A DNA stretch of 64,000 bases from Owenia fusiformis (Eukaryota > Annelida > Polychaeta > Sabellida > Oweniidae). Positions within the stretch are counted from its first letter, which is position 1. Each line of letters begins with the position of its first letter. The translations under genes were made by a program, and so were the position numbers. Location: assembly GCA_903813345.2 (NCBI GenBank), contig CAIIXF020000001.1, positions 54,703,885 to 54,767,884 of the forward strand, written 5' to 3'. Shown piece by piece: positions 23,950-35,429 of this stretch. The notes under the pieces were generated by a model. That model was given only the letters and a program-made list of their open reading frames with translations. It was not told the origin of the DNA and did no database searches.

Positions 23950-26900
23950 ATCAAAATGGTCATCAGGAGGGTCATAAATGAAAGAAACCCCTCTGAAATT
24001 TCGTCAAAATTGCGGGTTATTATTTATTTTTTTGCTGAAATAATATGATTTTGAGGGCTCACATCTCATTGAAATTGCTACAATGTAGCGATTTTCATTT
24101 TTACAGGGTAGATACACGTGTCATGAGTGATTTTTTAATTGCTACATTGTAGCAATATTAAATTAAAAAACAGCGTTTGGGGAAACTGCCATTTTCTTAG
24201 ATTTGGGCGAAAATGGCCAGATTTCAGTCAAAATCCTCGGGACATGGGGCGTTTGTTGTGGATTTAGCCAGATGGGGAATGAAACCTGTTTGTCAGATCG
24301 GTACCATTTTCTTCAATAAACTCAGATATAGTCAGGTTAGATTTGTGACGTCACATTGGCAAAGTTAGATTAGCGTATTTAGAATTAACCCTTTCTACCC
24401 TAAATAGATCGAGCCAGTTTCGCCATTTTATGCATTTTTGAACTAAAAATGACATTTTTGCCATAAAAAAGTTGCAGAGACAAAAATCAGTGTGATTAAG
24501 GTATGAGGTTCCATATCCATCCGCCAGAAGGTATGACCCCTATATAGTCCATTTAAAAACCTGTGATTCTGTTCTAAATAACGCCATGGTTGACTTCTAG
24601 GGTACCAAGCATGCCATTATTTGGTATCAACAGAAGGAGGAGGAGTTCATCTTGCATTTTAATCACGAACATAGCGATGTAGGTCAAAGTAGTTGGAACA
24701 TGAGCATGTTTACTACGCGTGTGTCCGTCATCTCAGAATTGATTAGACGCTGATATGATCTTGTACACGTCATCCACGCATATCCGCCATCTTGGATTAC
24801 CAAGAAATAGTAAAAATGTGTAAAACTCAAAAAATAAATGTTGGTTAGGACCTAATTATCTTATTTAAAAATCAAACCTATGAAAAATATGTCATTAATA
24901 CTTATATATTCTACATATGTTTAACTAGAACTTAACTTTAAAAATATATGTTTTGTATTCATTTTGTTTACATAGTAGTCCGGGCTGTTAAGTGGTCTCG
25001 TGGGAAATTTTTGTTACAGCTTGGCAACATAGTGTACTTTATAGAGTTTGAGGTGCTGAATAAGAATTTCGATGTTGCCAAATCTGTAACATGAATGTTG
25101 TTGCTAGGGGCAACCATTTCCATAGCAACCACACATTTTACCTTGCAACGGGCCTAAAAATACAAAAGTTGTTGTAGATTTTTTTTAATTATAATCATAT
25201 TTCATAATATTTATTGTGAAGTAAAGGGAAGTAATAGGGGAATTTGTCATTTAACACAATTTGGTGAACAATTGATTTTTGAACTATTGTGATGTCATAA
25301 TAGCCCAAATTTTGTTATTTTTCCTAATTTACATATAATTCCACATTACAATTACTTTTTTTACAAACAATTTTCGACTTGTGTCTGTTTTGTACTAAGA
25401 AAAAAGTTGATAGAAATATAGCGGGTTTCAAAGACTCTCGTCATTTCAATACACAAAATTATGTTTTTCTAGTGACAGTCAACTAGATTTTTTATAATTT
25501 CATAAAAGCATTGGCGCCCTTATACTACATATACTATAATTTTAAGTTCAGTTGCATTGCTTTGCATGTATTTGGACCAGGTAATATGACTTGGTCAAAT
25601 TCAGCATTCTTTTGTTCTAAAATATTTTGACGTTGTAAAAATTGATTAGGGTGTTTTTAATTGCAATTTAAAATGATATCAGGAAAACAAATGATAACAT
25701 ACATGTATTTGTTGGTATGTAGAGAATGCTCATAGCCCATATTTTATGATTCATCGCGTTTAACATCTTTAGATCAAGCTAAGTTTGAGATTTTCCTTTA
25801 AACGTGCGTGACAGAGAATTGTCCCATCTCGATTTCTTTCCCTTTGAATTTTAGTAGGCTGAATCCAGGGAAGAAAATAATGAATATAAACTTTGAAAAT
25901 ATATGATATTATATTATCACAAAAATGCTCATAAACTCAAGATTCCAATGATATATCACATGACTATCATCTCTTTTTAAATCTTTAGTTATTGTTTAAT
26001 ATGTGCGTGACAAAATTTGTCCCACCGACGATTTTTTTTACAAAAATATAGAAATACGACGTCATATTGAGCGCTACAGCAAATCGTGAAGAACAAAATG
26101 CTCTCTCGTGGCATGATAGTATTTTGAACAAAATATTTTAAATGATCGTTTTTTGAGGACGGTAGTAAATTAGACCATTCAAGGGGTTATATAGAAAGAT
26201 TCTTCACATGTAGTTCAGGCAATTTTAATCATTCTGAGTAGCGGATAGTCATTAATACTGATAGCGGAAAGTCATTTATTTTTAACGTGTTCATTATTTA
26301 ATTTCGTTATTTTATTTCAATTTGATACCCTATTAACACGTATAATCTAGCATTCTTGTTAATTTAATGACTAAAATGCATATACTACTTGAAAACCCCT
26401 GTCTAAATCTACAAAATAATGTTTACTTTATTTGGATTAGGCCTACCCTTTGCATTCGTTTGACTTCACTTCTTAAAAGAGAGCTTCGTCTTTAACTAGA
26501 CTCTGCACGCAGGGTAGATTAGGCCTAAATAACAATTGATGACACCTCAAAGCATCAACAGGCGGCCGTTTAGCATTATTTTCACTGTTTGCAACGTAAA
26601 TGTACATGAGATCGGGACATAGTATGTATATAGATCCACAGTATTCATATAGCCACGGACTTTAAAGTCCGTGATATAGCATACAGACATATCACAATAG
26701 TGATTGAAACTGCTAAAAAGTGTACAATTGCGGTAATTTCAAAAAGTGGTCCAAATTGTCTCGGCTCTTCAGCCTTTTACTGGTCTTAATTCTCAACTCT
26801 CATCAAATAAGTTAAATGAAAAATCTTCATCAAATACATGTAAACACAAAATATGAATTCACCTTACACACGTTACAGTTTGTTCATCTTAACTAAATGT

Positions 26901-26979
26901 GTCAAGCTAAACACTAAACAAATAATCCCATATTATGATAACAAAAAGGTACCTCACAAAAACTATATATCATTTTAAA
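23950..26979. other. Intergenic, no gene identified
   Basis: No gene seen in 3 kb of AT-rich sequence. Two short palindromes with GCTACA-TGTAGC arms lie at about 24,077-24,090 and 24,140-24,158. A 50-codon open stretch at about 24,600-24,750 has no family signature. Confidence 0.4.
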
Positions 26980-27492
26980 CGTGGTCCGAGTCGTCTTGGG
27001 TTCGAGTTGTTAAGGGTCCGAGTTATCTTGGGTCCGAGTTGTCTTGGGTCCGAGTTGTCTTGAGCCCGAGGTGTATTGGGTCCGAGTTGTCCAGGGTCCG
27101 AGTTGTCTTGGGTCCGAGATGTCTTGGGTCCAGGTTGTCTTGGGCCCGAGTTGTCTTGGGTCCTAGTTGTCTTGGGTCCGAGATGTCTTGGCTCCAAGTT
27201 GTCTTGGGTCCGAGTTATCTTGGGTCCGAGAGATTTTGGGTCGAAGTTGTCTTGGATCCGAGTTGTCTTGGGTCCGAGTTGTCTTGATCCCGAGATCTCT
27301 TGGGTCCGAGTTGTCCAGGGTCCGAGTTGTCTTGGGTCCGAGATGTCTTGGGTCCAGGTTGTCTTGGGCCCGAGTTGTCTTGGGTTCTAGTTGTATTGGG
27401 TCCGAGATGTCTTGGCTCCAAGTTGTCTTGGGTCCGAGTTGTCTTTGGTCCGAGATGTCTTGGGTCCGAGATGTCTTGGGTCCGAGTTGTCC
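26980..27492. repeat. 16-bp minisatellite with 224-bp higher-order repeat
   Basis: About 32 head-to-tail units of GGTCCGAGTTGTCTTG (16 bp) with point variants. The variants recur as a block: the CCAGGG variant occurs at 27091 and again at 27315, exactly 224 bp or 14 units apart, with the same order of variants after each. Because 16 is not a multiple of 3, all frames stay open and give spurious repetitive proteins on both strands. Confidence 0.95.
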
Positions 27493-27828
27493 GGAAACCG
27501 TACATTATCTGTCGAATACATGCCGACTTACATTTATATAAATATCCACAGTTTAACTCAAATCATAAATGCTCGAAACGATTTATCATCTAACCTGGTG
27601 AGTCTAATGTTTCATTTTAACTTATAATTATGGTATTGGATTTGAGAATGATTTTAGATGAGGCTCAAACAAAGCAATTAAATTGCATGAAACCTTTTCT
27701 GAAAATTCGAATGATTTTTCAAGAATCCTCCTTTCGCGAACACTTTGTTGAGAATGGATTCGAGATGTACCCAAAATTAATACGTTAAAATGTGTATTAT
27801 CATCTAAATAACCACCTCACAAATTACT

Positions 27829-28302
27829 TTGGAAATCAAAGGTGTACGATTTTTGAGATTTTTATCTTCAAATGTTGACTCAGTTACTGGACCTGAACAA
27901 AAGCGGTTTTACTGGAATCGGTATGGCAAGATTTATCTAAAAAACTTCCAAGATGTTCGCCAGAATGCGAGATGGCTGCCGAAAAGTCAACAATCAGCTC
28001 TAGAACTTCTTACTATGTAGCATGTGTGAAGTAAATCAGTGAAGTGATTTTCCTGGAATCGCGGTGGCAAGAACTAACTAGCTACTAATAACTAAAAACT
28101 TTCAAGATGGCCGCCAGAATGCAAGATGGCCACCCAAAAGTTAATCAGCTCTAGAACTTGTAACCATGAAACCATGTGTGAAAATTTGAAGTAAATCCAT
28201 CGAGTGATTTTCCTGGAATCGTGATGACACGAAAGTGAGACGCCGCCCGCTGCCCGCCCGTGAAGCTGACGATAATGTCTACCTTTTTTAGGTACGATAA
28301 AA
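27829..28302. repeat. Dispersed repeat K, copy 1
   Basis: Roughly 150-bp units containing CCTGGAATCG, AAGATGGCCGCCAGAATGC and CAGCTCTAGAACTTC, ending with AGTGAGACGCC and GTACGATAAAA. The same array and the same end occur in a glutaminase intron (58020-58816), with a third partial array at 59190-59640. Confidence 0.75.
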
Positions 28303-28915
28303 GCGATGCGCACGCTTCCGAAGTTTCTTTAATTAAACTACAAATCGAGGAGGATTAGCTCCCAGAGTGCATGCAACATCGATATTTTTACCATATATGG
28401 GCATGTCGTGATTCCAAAGTTCGAATTCACAGCCGCCATGTTGTTCACTTCAACATTAGAATCGTGAATTTTGATCTTATAAACGAAAACTTTTAATCTT
28501 TTGGTTTTAATCTTTTGGACTGTTAATTTTGAATTTATAGACGGTTATAATTTCATAAAATAACGGCATTTCGCTGGCGGATCCAAAAACGAAAAGGGGG
28601 GGGGCAAATTTCAAATCTTGGAAAAAATAGTTTAGGCCAAATTAGCAAAAACATTGAGGCCCATTTTTTGATAATTTGTCAAATAGAGCCCAAGTGATGC
28701 ATGCTCCCTGGATTCGCCAGTGCATTTTGACGTTTTCATTGTTGGAACATATCGAGTTTCGATCCTGGGAGCCAAGTTACAAATAACACAACAAGTAGGA
28801 GGTAGGGATTGTTATCACGCGCTAGATTTGTAAAATGTGTTACCCTTAAGCTACGTTCAAGGTCTATTTGTTCAAATGAGGCCGGAATTATGCCTTTTTA
28901 ATTTAAAGGTCCTTT

Positions 28916-30024
28916 TAGACTGTGGACTATTCTGTAGAAGTGCTCTAGAAATGCATTCTGCTTTTCATGGAAGGTCACACATTCCAACATATTTCAAACA
29001 ATCTGTATGATTATGCTGGACACTTTCTGGGTAGTTGGACTTCATGTAGGGGTGGCAGACGACCCTCAGGCCAATTTATACCCCTACCCCAACAAAACCT
29101 TGGGGGTACTTTAATACCACCCAATAAAAAGAATACTAATGCATATCAGATATTTATTGTTTTATAGTGGGTAGGGCATGCCATGGTTAGTCAGTGCCAG
29201 AAAATTCCAATCTCTGACTTATATGGTTACCATGGAAACATTATATCTCATAATCTTCTCAATTTGACCCCGTCCCAAATGTGTCCTTTAGTTCTCAAAG
29301 TGTGGCTGCTACTTTGTCAAAAGTTGAATTAATATGTATGTATTCACACTAAAGCACTAAAAACTTGATATAATGATCCCATAAATTAATAATATTTATC
29401 ACATGTAGTCACACACAACTGCTTTAAAGGCCGAGTTCCGGGAAATATTAACACAATTGAACATGTTGAACAACTAATATACATACTTTTTGTGGCTTGG
29501 TTGAATGGCTATTGATCCCAAGTTCCGATGTGCCTCATCAAGAAGACGATAGAGTGACAAAGATTATGTCAAGCGGAGTTAATAATTTTTGTGCACATTT
29601 TCTTCGATTAACTTACGATAGGTGGCAAAAGGTCTAAAGGTAGGTCACGTGACACAGAACAACGAATCATATGACACGAAACATTTTTTTCGGGCTCCGG
29701 TATTTTGACAAAAGTAAGGTCACGTCGTAGCCATTCTTAGGGGCAGGTTTGAGGCACCAACGATTTATTTTGACGTTTTTCTAAGGGATTATTCCCGATT
29801 GCCGGTATTGCGCCTTTAAGGGAAAAGTGGGCGTGGCACTTTTTGGTACTTGTGTAATTGTTGCAGCATTAAATGAAAAATACATACTACACTAACAACA
29901 ATTGACATTTAATTAGCATCTACTAACATTGTGTAACATTGTAATATGTTCATTATCATTATTAGATACTTTAAATATTTTATATAAGTGTTATCATGAC
30001 CTTTCCCTATCATAGGTCATCAAT
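28916..30024 (+). repeat. Inverted repeat I, left arm
   Basis: The sequence from TAGACTGTGGACTA (28916) to CCTATCATAGG (about 30020) is matched in opposite orientation by 34525-35263. The arm is about 390 bp longer than its partner because of a TTAA-flanked insertion at 29428-29815. A 66-codon frame is shared by both arms but several differences change residues, so coding is not supported. Confidence 0.8.
29424..29819. mobile_element. 388-bp TTAA-flanked MITE with documented empty site
   Basis: The insertion (29428-29815) has AGGC terminal inverted repeats (AGGCCGAG and, inverted, AGGCGCAA) and TTAA on each side (29424-29427 and 29816-29819). The opposite arm of the repeat, at about 34,729-34,732, has one TTAA at the corresponding point and no insertion. 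That shows a precise TTAA-duplicating event, the behaviour of piggyBac-type elements. Confidence 0.85.
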
Positions 30025-33000
30025 GGTCAAATTAACTTTTAGACTTTTAGAGGTCCTTAGTCTTTTTAGTTTGTCAAAGTCGTATTCATTGACTTGTACT
30101 AGAATATGAATGGTTCCATTAATCAAGAGCTATGAGTTAAAATTGATTAATACATTAGTCAGGGTTAGAGCCATTTTATGCAATTGAAAAGTAATGGACC
30201 GTTCCATCCTTTGAGTATGATGTTATCTCATACTGGTGTGATTTGCATACTTGTAACAGTTATGACTTGGATTAAGTTATATGAACTCATTTATCATAAA
30301 ACAACCCTTCACTAGTATCTCTCATAATACCTCTAAATCATCTTCATATTCATGGCCTTAATCGAGAAGGAGGGAGGGGTTACAAACAGAGGGCAATGAC
30401 AATTTGTAACAGAGCAAGGACACTGATCAGCACCAAGCGAAGGCAACGGCCGTGACCTTCGCATCTAAGATGGCGGACGGTAATTGTCGATTTAGATATT
30501 TTTTACTTTCATTGAATTAAACTACTTTAGAGTTGACATTATGCTTTGACATTTGTACCAAATCAGGCTTAAATGACAGTGGAACTATGGAGTATGATAA
30601 TTTTTTCATATATCGTGCATGAGCGCCACAGTTCAACGATATCTCACTCCGCTTTAAAAGGGAAGGTAATACTAACTAGTAAAGGGGATGTAGTAAACAT
30701 AAATAAATGATAGGTGAAATGTTATGCCCTGCCTTAATACATAACTAAGATTTCTTATTTTCTCGGACAAATGGTGTCTCACAATTGACTAACTGATTCT
30801 ATTATCAATACATCAACATCAGGTAATGCATGATCTATCCAATGGATTAAAGATAATACTTGATTCTAATATGGCAAAATAAATCATTCCATGTATGAAT
30901 TGCATAGTGCATCATTTTACAGATATTATATGGTGCATTCATTGACTCATGGTTAACAAGGTACGGGTATAACTACTTTTAGTATTTCGCAATGAAATAT
31001 AAACAATTTACACATTTCCAAAATGCTGTACCTTCAGTGATTCCTTCAATATAGATAGTGGTTTGTTATGTTGAAACTTAAAATAATATCTAAACAAATC
31101 TGTTTAGTGTATAAGAACAATAAAAGTAAATATGTTTAATATCAATTATTATTAGACATATGAATATAACCTAAAATAAGAAATCTTGTTCTCGTATTCC
31201 ATTTTAAAATTGGTTGAATGATTTTGGCACAGTAGAAATGATGACAGTCATAATTTATAACTTATACCTAAGTAACTTAATATTATGCGTAATATGCCCT
31301 GATGATGTAATATACATGGTCCTTTATAATCAGGTATGACTGAAATTGGACAAGATCTTATAAGGTTACAGTTTCCATATAACGTATGTTCCATATTACT
31401 ACCCCAAATCTCCATACCAGTAGTTAAGTTTATGAGTCATAATCCCTCATAGTTTATGATGGCAAATGCCTATCCTTGTCTAGAATATGTCATTTTATCA
31501 ATTTTATGAAATGATTGTTACATAAAAAAAAGTATACAATTACATGCCCCCCCCCCTCCCACACTAAGACTCCATTTTCTTTATCAATCTTTCTACTTCT
31601 GTTAATATTCTCAGTCCGGATTCCCCAATTCTACATTCTGTCAAGTAAACATCTAAATAGGATAGTTCTAGCTATTGCTGTTGTTTTGAAATGTTGACTT
31701 TTCTTGGGGAAAAATTGTTTCAATTGACTAGATGCGAGTAGAAAAAATCTTGATTTACGCCATTAAATATTCAAAATCCAGTCAAAGCGATGTTATATTT
31801 GAAATCTACATGTAAAATTACGTCTAGAAATATGGTTTCGAAAATTGTTTATCAAGTTTGAAAATTTAATTATTTTTGAAAGTGTGACTTCTGTTCGGGT
31901 TGATTCTCCATAGAGCCCATGTTACAAAATCACAAAAAGTAAAATATCTTTTCTTGTATTGGTCAGATAACATTTTCATTCACTGGACATATTTTGATTT
32001 GCATAACTGTTGGATACATAATGGTTATATGAAAATTGAACCACTAAAACAGATGTAATTTAAGTTAAAGGGAACTTTCTACTATACCCGCCATGCTATC
32101 TGACCCGAGCGAGCCACCTGGTGGTGAAACTGGTTACTACCTACTCGCATCTGCGTTATTCTGACAAGTTTTTAGCCAATATCATTCAATTCATCAATAT
32201 CCAAAAGCAGAGTTTCGAAATGCACTTTGTGCCTGTATTTTCCAATATTTTTTTACGAGAATCAGAATCTTATTCTACAAAACGGGTGTTCATGGAAGTA
32301 GCACTAATTATTACATCATTGCTATTAATCGTGTGATTTGATTGGCTAATTCAGTACCATGGGACTAAAAATACCATAGCGTATTTCACAGCTCCCTGAA
32401 TTATTGGCATATAAAATATGTATCCCTTATTGCCCTTACACGTCGCACGAAACTGGGGACAATTAGAGTAACATTATGGCGTCAAAATACCAAACAATAC
32501 AATGGGCAGTATAGGGCGCAATCAGCATTATAACGTCAAAAACGACAAGCGTTACATTTTGTCAATTTTAGTCAACCTAGAAATAAGATGCTTTATTCTT
32601 ATTCAATCCTGGTAAAATTCACAGAGCAACAAGATCTCGAGGACAATATTTCTAAAATGTTTTTGATTTTTGAAAAACGGTCAGGAAATCCAATCGGGGC
32701 GTTAGCAAAAATTTATATGTATGGGATTTGTGGTAAAAAATCGATGCGTTACATTTTTTCAAGTCTCTAAAAGCAACTCTTATTTTCTTATTATTTGAAG
32801 AATAAAGAACTCGGTTATTGTTTTGTAAATTTCGCCATGACAATATTGTGCAGTTAAATATTTTTTGAAATCAGACCTAAATTAGAAGGTTGAATAAAGG
32901 TAGACTTATTGCTTGTCTCCTTCGTCTTCAAAACCTTACACAATTTTGAAAATTTTACAAGCGTTCATATAAGACGATTTGAACTGTAGCCGCTAGGCAA

Positions 33001-34524
33001 TTGTGACGTCATAAAAGCACATGTTTCAATGAATAAAATGTGAAATTTTAGTAAAATTCTGATCAGTATTTCAAAAGTTATCTTGAATTCAACGAACCGT
33101 GTAAGCATGGAATGTTACGTCTTACAGCGTATTTGACGATGTCGGAGTACATTTAACTTTTAAAATATGGTAGATCTCATCAAACTTTTCAAGGAAAAAT
33201 GATTTCAGTGAAATGCGAATAAAAACACTTCAAAATGATATATAATGCACATAGTTAGATTTTTAAATAAGGCAGATATTAACGCTTAAAGCTGAGATTA
33301 GCCCGTATTTCCCGAATTGTCCCCAGGTCCGTGCACGTCATACCTGCGTATTGCCCGCCTGGGGATTCTGACAACTGCACCTTCAATGATTTTTGCAATA
33401 TGTATTGCCCGCAGCCCGTAGGTATTGCCCTCCATAGAATGAAATATTTGCTTAAAATTTATTACTGCTTCGGGCTAAATATCAATTTTGTTATAAACTG
33501 AGCAAAACGCCACCTTTAACATGCAGCTAATTCTCCCATCTAACCAACTCTTTTAACATATCAAAATTTAAAAACTGCCACCGATTCAAATTATTCAATC
33601 AAATCTAAAATGGTAATGCCTTTTTACTGCTTCGAACTTCCTTATATTTGAGTAGGATATTATAGTAGGATGTTTGTCTCTTTCAACTGATGCTTTCACC
33701 AGAAACATGGATATCACTAATTTTGAGTCATATTTAAAATGGTATGCATGAATAGACCTGTGTATTTTATACCAAATAGACACTTCCCCGGAGAGTTCTA
33801 AATCTCTCTATATAAACAGCCTAGTTTCCCACATCCCTTGTTGACTTTGCTCCCATATTTCCTGTGAAGCTGTGGAACAATTCTCTTGTTCTTCACAACA
33901 TTCCATTTTACTGTAAATCAATTAATAAGGCCAATTTATATCACTGGCTTCCCTAGGTCATTTAAATGCCTTGCAATTTTTAATCAGCAATTATTATTAA
34001 AGAATAATAGGTTAAATTATCAAATAATGAAAAAGTTGCAAATGATGAGATTTGCTATTAAAATCTTGCTGAAGTATAGTTTAACTATAGGTTAACAGGC
34101 TAATTTCTCATTGACATAATTTTAAAGAATCTTTAACATTGACTTATTGTTTCAGTGGTCCTTTTAAAGTTCATATATACACAATCTGAACAACATCCAG
34201 TCTCAAACACAATCTGATTATCATCAAGTTTCAAACACAATCTGAACATCATCAAATTCATTGCAAATGCAGGTTTACTTTAATCCAACAGAATGAATAT
34301 GATAAATCAATAGACTAAGTGAAATATGTCAAGTCAATGGTAAACACTAGTATCTAGTCCAACTAGCACAGGTGCTGCTATCTACCTACTAGTATCAATC
34401 CATCTATCCATATACATAGCACCTAATGAGGTCACTAATTCAAGTAAAGCTTTTTCCCCTGTCTATGGTAAAAAATAAATGAAACAGAAAAGTTAGTTTG
34501 ACACCATTGGTGATGCCCACCTTC
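30025..34524. other. Intergenic between inverted arms
   Basis: No gene identified. It contains MITE B copy 2 (31726-32153), a C-rich run at about 31,546-31,560 and otherwise AT-rich sequence. Confidence 0.4.
31726..32153 (-). mobile_element. MITE family B, copy 2
   Basis: An intact-looking reverse-orientation copy from GACTAGATGCGAGTAG to CTACTCGCATC, with the internal GCCACCTGGTGG block at about 32,113. At about 428 bp it is the best reference for the length of the family. Confidence 0.75.
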
Positions 34525-35263
34525 TATGGTATAGGGATAAAAGGAAGGTTCATGATAACACTTATATAAAATATCTTAAGTATCTAATAATGATAATGAA
34601 CATATTACAATGTTACACAATGTTAGTAGATGATAATTAAATGTCAATTGTTGTTAGTGTAATATGTATCTTTCGCTTAATGCTGCAACAATTACGCAAG
34701 TACCAAAAAGTGCCACGCCCACTTTCCTTAAAAGTAGTTGTGTGTGACGATATTTGATAAATATTATTGATTTATTGGAGCATTATATCAACTTTTTAGT
34801 GCTTTAGTGTGAATATATACATATTTATACAACTTTTGACAAAGTGGTAGCCACAAATTCCGAACAAATTTGCAAATATTTCACTTTGAGAGCGAAGGGA
34901 CATATTTGGGAGGAGGTCAAATTGAGAAGATTTTGAGATATAAATACTGTTTCCATGGTAACCATATAAGTTAGACATTTTAAATTTCTGGCACTGACTA
35001 ACCATGGTATGCCCTGCCTACTTAAAAACTATGAATGTATGACATGCATTAGTATTCTTTTTATTAGGTGGTATTAAAGTACCCCCAAGGTTTTCTTGGG
35101 GTGGGGGTATAAATTGGCCTGAGGGCCGTCTGCCACCCCTACATGAAGTCCAACTACCCAGAAAATACCCAGCATAATCATACAGACTGTTTGAAATATG
35201 TTGGAATGTGTGACCTTCCATGAAAAGCAGAAGTTACAATTATCAGAGTAGTCCACAGTCTAT
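34525..35263 (-). repeat. Inverted repeat I, right arm
   Basis: The reverse-orientation counterpart of 28916-30024, lacking the TTAA-flanked insertion. It ends about 170 bp before the start codon of the ligase gene, so the promoter region of that gene is partly repeat-derived. Confidence 0.8.
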
Positions 35264-35429
35264 TTATCATCGTTTGAAGGTCAAGAGCAAGTAGTACATA
35301 ATTACATAGGCAAATCTTTACTAAATACTAGTATCGTGTATACATGTACATGTACGTTATCATCTGGTAGCTTTACTCAACAAAACATTGGCAACTGTAC
35401 ATCAGGAGTGACGGGGAGGAAGTTTGAGA

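Noticed and set aside
24077-24158. Pair of GCTACA-TGTAGC palindromes as possible operator sites
   Set aside because: Short palindromes of this size are expected by chance in 64 kb, and no gene lies nearby.
26970-27627. Long repetitive open frames on both strands (SWVRVVLGP-type)
   Set aside because: A 16-bp tandem repeat without stops keeps every frame open. It is not a protein.
28967-35221. Shared 66-67-codon frame in both inverted arms
   Set aside because: Differences between the arms change residues about as often as not, and the frame lies wholly in repeat DNA.
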